Made by a program: the position numbers and the translations under genes
Part shown: positions 60,287 to 64,000 of the stretch, one piece after another
How positions within the stretch are numbered: position 1 is the first letter of the stretch
How the letters are laid out: each line of letters opens with the position of its first letter
Assembly: GCA_002839445.1 (NCBI GenBank)
Contig: PGYB01000003.1
Location: 62,001-126,000, forward strand
Direction: 5' to 3'
From: Candidatus Riflebacteria bacterium HGW-Riflebacteria-1
GTDB taxonomy: Bacteria; Muiribacteriota; Ozemobacteria; Ozemobacterales; Ozemobacteraceae
DNA: 64,000 nt
Notes under the pieces: generated by a model
The model's database searches: none
The model's input: only the letters and a program-made list of their open reading frames with translations
Told to the model about the DNA's origin: nothing

Positions 60287-60741
60287 AAGAACGCGTTTCG
60301 GGGGCTCTTGAGTCATATCTTGAGCAGATAGCCGACCTGCAACAGAAGCACGGTGCGGTAAGAACCTCTGACCTGGCCGAACGCATGGGCTGCAAGCGTT
60401 CGTCGGTAACCAGTGCCCTGCAGCGTCTGAGCGAAAAGGGGCTGATCAACTACCAGTCATATCGCCCGGTTACCCTGACTGCTGAAGGCCAGAAAACTAT
60501 TCAGGCGTTAAGTCGTTACCACAGGATCCTGGCTGACTTTCTCGCGACTGTTCTGGCATTTCCCGAAGAATTCGCGCAGCAGGAAGCCTGCCGTCTTGAA
60601 CATCGGGTTTCGCAGTGCACTATTGAGAGAATGCAGGTCTACCTTGATTTTATCGGCCACGCGGGTAAAAATTCCGCGAAAGATTTTGATTTTGGCCTGT
60701 TCAAAGAGTTCGTTAAAAGCAAAACAGATAAACCTGCCTAA
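60283..60741 (+). CDS. DtxR/MntR-family metal-dependent repressor
   Basis: 152 residues from ATG 60283, with GGGAGG upstream and ATGA overlap with FeoB; the longer frame to 60214 is inside feoB. N-terminal winged helix (LESYLEQIADLQQKHGAVRTSDLAERMGCKRSSVTSALQRLSEKGLI) then a dimerisation helix set with metal-ligand-type residues (ACRLEHRVSQCTIERM). No C-terminal SH3 domain, so MntR-like length. It probably represses feoAB when iron is ample, through the palindromes at 57707-57739 (inference). Confidence 0.88.
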   Translation: MKERVSGALESYLEQIADLQQKHGAVRTSDLAERMGCKRSSVTSALQRLSEKGLINYQSYRPVTLTAEGQKTIQALSRYHRILADFLATVLAFPEEFAQQEACRLEHRVSQCTIERMQVYLDFIGHAGKNSAKDFDFGLFKEFVKSKTDKPA

Positions 60742-60766
60742 AAAGAAAAAACCGGGTAAATCCCGA
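60741..60766 (-). terminator. Terminator of the 46-aa minus-strand gene
   Basis: On the minus strand CGGG-ATTTA-CCCGG followed by TTTTTTCTTTTT, 25 bases after the TAA of the small gene. The plus strand lacks a T run, so it serves the minus gene. Confidence 0.7.
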
Positions 60767-60790
60767 TCTGTATTTCTGAGACCTTAACTG

Positions 60791-60931
60791 TTACTGCAGC
60801 GTTTGATAAAGTTTAAAAATTTCAAAAGTAGACTTGCTTTCGAGCATTTCGTCTGACTGCTCTTCCATCCAGCACAGAAAATTTTCGTCCATCATCAACT
60901 CTGTAATACCTACCATCCCTGGGTGAACCAT
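60791..60931 (-). CDS. Small protein, 46 residues
   Basis: ATG at 60931, TAA at 60791-60793. AGGAGGAG lies 6-7 bases before the ATG and a terminator follows, so this is a well-formed gene. The protein is acidic and Met-rich (MVHPGMVGITELMMDENF, CWMEEQSDEMLESKSTFEIF). It has one Cys and no membrane segment. It lies in a 344-base gap between the DtxR gene and a plus-strand promoter. Function unknown; no family recognised. Confidence 0.75.
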   Translation of the reverse strand: MVHPGMVGITELMMDENFLCWMEEQSDEMLESKSTFEIFKLYQTLQ

Positions 60932-61023
60932 TGTTTACTCCTCCTTGTATTTCTTTACAAATTATTCATCGGCGGAATTACAAGAATGCTTAACAACTTT
61001 TTTTATTTATTTTTTGTAACCCA

Positions 61024-61052
61024 TTGGCAGATTTTTGGTTATGGCTTACTAT
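61024..61052 (+). promoter_or_regulatory. Sigma70-type promoter
   Basis: TTGGCA (61024-61029), 17-base spacer, TACTAT (61047-61052), start near 61059, 27 bases before ATG 61086. It overlaps the longer in-frame start at 61035, which is therefore unlikely. Confidence 0.65.
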
Positions 61053-61085
61053 GAATTTGCAAGCTCAAACAAACAGGAGGGTAGC

Positions 61086-61754
61086 ATGCCGATAATTACA
61101 ATATCGCGAGAAGTGGGAGCATCAGGAACTTATATTGCACTTAAACTTGCTGAGGCCCTTGGTGGCACCTGCTATGATCAACAGATCATTAACGAGATTG
61201 CCGAAAAGATGGGCAAAAACAAAGATCAGCTTGAAGATTTTGACCAGAACTCGTACAACCGTGTCGGGGTGTTTTTTCAAGAAGCACTGGCCAGCATAGC
61301 TCAGGGTGGCATGGTTTTTCACCCATTCGGAATCGGGCCCCTCGACTGGGATTCGGCCGAAATGTTCACCACCTACCCGCGCAATTCTTTTCAGGAAAAA
61401 GACTATTACGATGTACTGACCCAGGTCATCAAAGAAATCGCCGAACACCCTGGCTCAGTTATTCTTGGCCGCGGCGCCAGCCAGATTTTAAAAGGCAACA
61501 GCAACGCGTTTCATGTGCGTCTTGTTGCTGACCATGTCGAACGTGCCAGTCGCCTGATGAAAGAGCAGGAGATTGATCAGCAAAAAGCTGAAGAGCTCAT
61601 CAACGGTAAAGATGCCGCTGCTGCCAACTTTATTTATGATTTTTTTGATGTAGAAATCAATGACGCGCACCAGTATAACCTGGTACTCAACACCAGCAGA
61701 ATCAGCCCTGATAAATGTGTAGAGCTCATTCTCGCGGCAATAAAACAAGATTGA
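61086..61754 (+). CDS. Cytidylate kinase-like family protein
   Basis: 222 residues from ATG 61086, chosen for AGGAGGGTAGC and the promoter position. The start MPIITISREVGASGTYIA is the P-loop region of the cytidylate-kinase-like family (GASGT for GSGG); YDQQIINEIAEKMG, VILGRGASQIL and HVRLVADHVERASRLM follow. Members are of uncertain substrate, kept apart from true Cmk by the shortened LID/NMP part. The K in the P-loop is absent (GASGTY), which may mean a non-kinase use. 17 bases upstream of the PQQ-propeller gene. Confidence 0.8.
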   Translation: MPIITISREVGASGTYIALKLAEALGGTCYDQQIINEIAEKMGKNKDQLEDFDQNSYNRVGVFFQEALASIAQGGMVFHPFGIGPLDWDSAEMFTTYPRNSFQEKDYYDVLTQVIKEIAEHPGSVILGRGASQILKGNSNAFHVRLVADHVERASRLMKEQEIDQQKAEELINGKDAAAANFIYDFFDVEINDAHQYNLVLNTSRISPDKCVELILAAIKQD

Positions 61755-61771
61755 TCAAACACGGGAGCATT

Positions 61772-63190
61772 ATGTCCAGCCGACTTATTGGAGTATTACT
61801 GATCATCATCAGCATTCTGGCATTTCATCTGCTCGGTTCACCACCAGAAACCCAGGCTCTCTGGCAACGAAATATCACCGAAAAAATCTATTCTGACCCT
61901 GTCTCTGTCGGTGATCGCGCTGTTTTTGTTGCTGGCGACAAGGGAAAACGTGAATACAGGCTATACGAGATTGACAGCAGTGGAAATACTACAGCGCAGT
62001 CGGTGCAATTAACGAATCTACCATATGACCCGACAGGATTTACAGACATTGTCGTAGTTGGAGATCGCGCACGCATGATCAGGGGTTTTTCAGTGCCAGG
62101 GCTCCAGCTTGTCTGGGAGAACGGAACCATCGAACCATTTAATATTCCACCGCTTAAAACTGGCGAAAATCTGCTAATTCAATCAGACGCCAGCACTTTA
62201 TTTTGTCTCAACAACAAAGACGGCAAACCGGTCTGGGACTACACATTCACCGACAAGCTGGTCAACTACGGCGTTGATAAAACTGTAGTCTGCCTGCACG
62301 GTTACTCCGATCTCAAGAACCCGAACTGGAAGGCCACAGGAATCGACCCGGAAACCGGAGAAGTTTTGTGGACGATTACCCGTCCCTTGAGCTCTGATGT
62401 TCCGGTTTTTGTTCAGAACATCTGTGTACTGACATCAAGCGAAGGCGAAATGCTGGTTGTAGATCAGTTCAACGGCAACATTCTCTTTCAGAACCAGATA
62501 AAGGGTCTTAAAGCCTTGCAGATTCTTGATGAATACCTTATCATGCTGGCTGCCGGCGGCTCAAGGTTGCTCTGCATGTCACTGATGGATGGCAAATCAT
62601 GGACTACCACCATGCAGTCAAATCTGACTGGCCTGGCAAAAAGCGGTAATCGTCTGCTGATCGCTGACAAAAAGAATCTCAGATGCCTCAACATTACAGA
62701 CGGAGCGTCTTTCTGGACCCGCAACCTTGAAGATGTCTATAACGCGGTGGCATACCGCAACGGCATTTTCATAACCCATAAAGATTCGTTTTTTTCGCGC
62801 AACACCTTCGGCAGCTATATTGAGGCCGATTCCCCGAACAGTCGCTGGGTAGCCCATGACAAGAGCAATTTTCTCAAGCCACTGCTGACAAATTCTGGCG
62901 AACTGCTGCTCTCTTACAACGGCAGCATCAGAATGCTGCCACGCACAGCCGCCGCGCCAGCCCCAAGCATTGCTGACATGCCGGGGCAGAAGATAAACAC
63001 TGAACCCAGCTTCTGGAAAGACAAGAACGCTACTGAGTCTTCTACATTGCCGGCGTCTAACCCGGCCAGTCTGGCCGATGAGGCGACAGACGACGAAGAA
63101 GATGATGAAGAGCCCGCAGACGCAAAACCGTCAGTTCCCGAAGGTTTAAAACCGGCCGCAGACGACTGGGGCAAAAAAGACCAGCCATGA
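61772..63190 (+). CDS. Membrane-anchored PQQ-like beta-propeller protein
   Basis: 472 residues from ATG 61772, GGGAG 6 bases upstream. N-terminal helix (LIGVLLIIISILAFHLLG) anchors it to the membrane with the propeller outside. Repeats of a PQQ-like/quinoprotein type: FCLNNKDGKPVWDYTF, IDPETGEVLWTITRP, LRCLNITDGASFWTRNL. The C terminus has an acidic low-complexity stretch (DEATDDEEDDEEPADAKPS). No catalytic PQQ ligands were seen, so it is more likely a scaffold (BamB-like fold) than a dehydrogenase. Confidence 0.8.
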   Translation: MSSRLIGVLLIIISILAFHLLGSPPETQALWQRNITEKIYSDPVSVGDRAVFVAGDKGKREYRLYEIDSSGNTTAQSVQLTNLPYDPTGFTDIVVVGDRARMIRGFSVPGLQLVWENGTIEPFNIPPLKTGENLLIQSDASTLFCLNNKDGKPVWDYTFTDKLVNYGVDKTVVCLHGYSDLKNPNWKATGIDPETGEVLWTITRPLSSDVPVFVQNICVLTSSEGEMLVVDQFNGNILFQNQIKGLKALQILDEYLIMLAAGGSRLLCMSLMDGKSWTTTMQSNLTGLAKSGNRLLIADKKNLRCLNITDGASFWTRNLEDVYNAVAYRNGIFITHKDSFFSRNTFGSYIEADSPNSRWVAHDKSNFLKPLLTNSGELLLSYNGSIRMLPRTAAAPAPSIADMPGQKINTEPSFWKDKNATESSTLPASNPASLADEATDDEEDDEEPADAKPSVPEGLKPAADDWGKKDQP

Positions 63191-63260
63191 GCCTGCTGAT
63201 TCCCGCTGCAACAGAGCAACAGCAACCATAAACGCGTCTGACAAAGAGTGTCCGGCAGAT

Positions 63261-63289
63261 TTGCCCCGACAGCAGAATAGTGCTATAAT
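63261..63289 (+). promoter_or_regulatory. Sigma70-type promoter
   Basis: TTGCCC (63261-63266), 17-base spacer, perfect TATAAT (63284-63289), start near 63296, 26 bases before ATG 63322. Confidence 0.7.
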
Positions 63290-63321
63290 ACCTGACTCGC
63301 TTTTTCCAGCCTGGAGGTATT

Positions 63322-64000
63322 ATGACAAACAAAAAGATCAGTATAGGGTTTGATATCGGATCAGTCAGCATCAACGCAGTAGTGTGCGATGCCAACGCTC
63401 GACTGATCGAAGAATGGCCCTATCATCGCCATTTTGGCCGAACCCTCGAACTCTGCGCCCGCATTTTGGGGCAGATCGAAGACAAATACGGCCGTGACAA
63501 TATTGAACGCGTTGCTTTTACCGGCACACATGGCAAAGCCATCGCCGCCGAGCTCAAAACCTGTTTTGAGATTGAGACTACCGCGCAGACCCGCGGTCTG
63601 CATGCTCTGCTACCCGAAGCCCGGTCGGTCGTATCAATTGGCGGTCACGATTCGGCACTGCTCATACTTTCGCCCTCTGACAAAGGCTTTATTCTCGACG
63701 ATTTCAAGCTTAACGAAGCCTGCGCTGCCGGCACCGGCAGCTTTATCGACCAGCAGGCCGAGCGCGTTTTTTCTGATGTCGAAGAATTCAACAGTATCAG
63801 TGACCCGCAGAAGCGCATGGAATCGATTTTGATGCGCTTCATGGAAGAAGGCCGCAAGTCCGACTGCCCGGCCAGTGTCGCCTGCCGTTGCACAGTTTTC
63901 ACCAAATCTGACATGATTCATCTTCAGAACAAGGGCATTCCGATACGCCATATCATTTCCGGTCTGCATGAAGGCGTTGCCAAGAATTTCAAATCAACGC
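63322..64000 (+). CDS. BadF/BcrA-type ATPase, partial
   Basis: 226 residues visible; the frame runs off the right edge. CTGGAGG lies before ATG 63322. Phosphate-binding start ISIGFDIGSVSINAVV, then SIGGHDSALL and the Cys motif NEACAAGTGSFIDQQAERV, typical of activator proteins for 2-hydroxyacyl-CoA dehydratases and benzoyl-CoA reductases (BadF/BadG/BcrA/BcrD). The Cys pair (CAAGTG, CRCTVF) binds a [4Fe-4S] cluster between two subunits. It uses ATP to push electrons into a partner reductase. The partner is not in the window. The gene is anaerobe-type. Confidence 0.88.
   Translation, partial: MTNKKISIGFDIGSVSINAVVCDANARLIEEWPYHRHFGRTLELCARILGQIEDKYGRDNIERVAFTGTHGKAIAAELKTCFEIETTAQTRGLHALLPEARSVVSIGGHDSALLILSPSDKGFILDDFKLNEACAAGTGSFIDQQAERVFSDVEEFNSISDPQKRMESILMRFMEEGRKSDCPASVACRCTVFTKSDMIHLQNKGIPIRHIISGLHEGVAKNFKST

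Noticed and set aside
1..64000. tRNA, rRNA or phage/IS genes
   Set aside because: Looked for cloverleaf-like and transposase/integrase-like sequence by eye and found none; a dedicated tRNA scan was not possible.

Overview
The window is about 64 kb of roughly 50% GC bacterial DNA with short intergenic gaps, many 4-base ATGA gene overlaps and clear Shine-Dalgarno sites. No rRNA, tRNA, prophage, IS transposase or CRISPR array was seen. The gene mix suggests a Gram-negative-type anaerobe or facultative anaerobe from a poorly cultured phylum: very large membrane SpoIIE phosphatases, PAS hybrid kinases, a ferredoxin-type EtfA beside a GlcD-like dehydrogenase, an FdrA/YlbE operon, secreted subtilase and lipoproteins. 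Candidatus Riflebacteria/Ozemobacteria is my best guess, but it is an inference from gene content without a phylogenetic marker.

Layout. 1-600: tail of a Ca-binding (EF-hand-like) secreted protein and a MITE-like inverted repeat. 612-7858 (minus): a long run holding a signalling and metabolic operon of STAS protein, cyclic-nucleotide-domain/MinD fusion, diiron MBL (ODP-like) protein, soluble SpoIIE phosphatase, short pyruvate-kinase-like protein and DUF2877 (AllH-like) protein, followed by a zinc-ribbon protein, a thioredoxin-fold protein and a membrane protein. 7986-16458 (minus): redox genes. These are a three-part fusion (FMN-binding, polyferredoxin membrane domain, nitroreductase), a three-subunit molybdenum hydroxylase whose large subunit ends in 12 AT-hook-like GRP motifs, and a second NapH/NosR-like iron-sulfur membrane protein. 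16618-19984 (minus): etfB-etfA(ferredoxin type)-glcD-like operon, resembling electron-confurcating lactate dehydrogenase. 20188-22213 (plus): two sigma54-like promoters, a secreted protein and an MBL hydrolase. 22388-25210 (minus): membrane-anchored WD40/LamG protein. 25295-31728 (plus): small membrane protein, malic enzyme, then envelope genes (glucosaminidase lipoprotein, secreted protein, subtilase, L,D-transpeptidase). 31774-37535: tandem pair of about 950-residue membrane SpoIIE phosphatases. 37761-41807: FdrA, 67-aa protein, YlbE/DUF1116 and cyclase-family operon. 41871-44603 (minus): PAS hybrid kinase with Asn in place of the phospho-accepting His. 44838-52094: secreted coiled-coil protein and a second tandem pair of SpoIIE-like proteins with decayed catalytic sites. 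52097-55559 (minus): HEAT-repeat membrane protein, lipoprotein, serine acetyltransferase. 55725-57430: small protein and Ycf46-like AAA ATPase. 57691-60741: feoA-feoB-DtxR-family operon with palindromic operators. 60791-60931 (minus): a 46-aa gene. 61086-64000: cytidylate-kinase-like protein, PQQ-like propeller and a BadF-type ATPase cut by the window end.

How the parts may work together. Two themes recur. The first is partner-switch style signalling: five SpoIIE-type proteins, one STAS antagonist and a hybrid kinase are visible, while no RsbW-type kinase is. In the 3.5-7.9 kb operon this signalling is coupled to a diiron oxygen-sensor-like protein and a cNMP-binding MinD-like protein. The second is anaerobic redox and nitrogen metabolism: the molybdenum hydroxylase plus FdrA/YlbE/DUF2877 are the parts one would expect for purine/ureide (oxamate) breakdown, although DUF2877 sits 34 kb from its usual partners, inside the signalling operon. 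Membrane and periplasmic flavin/iron-sulfur electron transfer is represented by the FMN-polyferredoxin-nitroreductase fusion. These functional links are inferences from gene order and known families.
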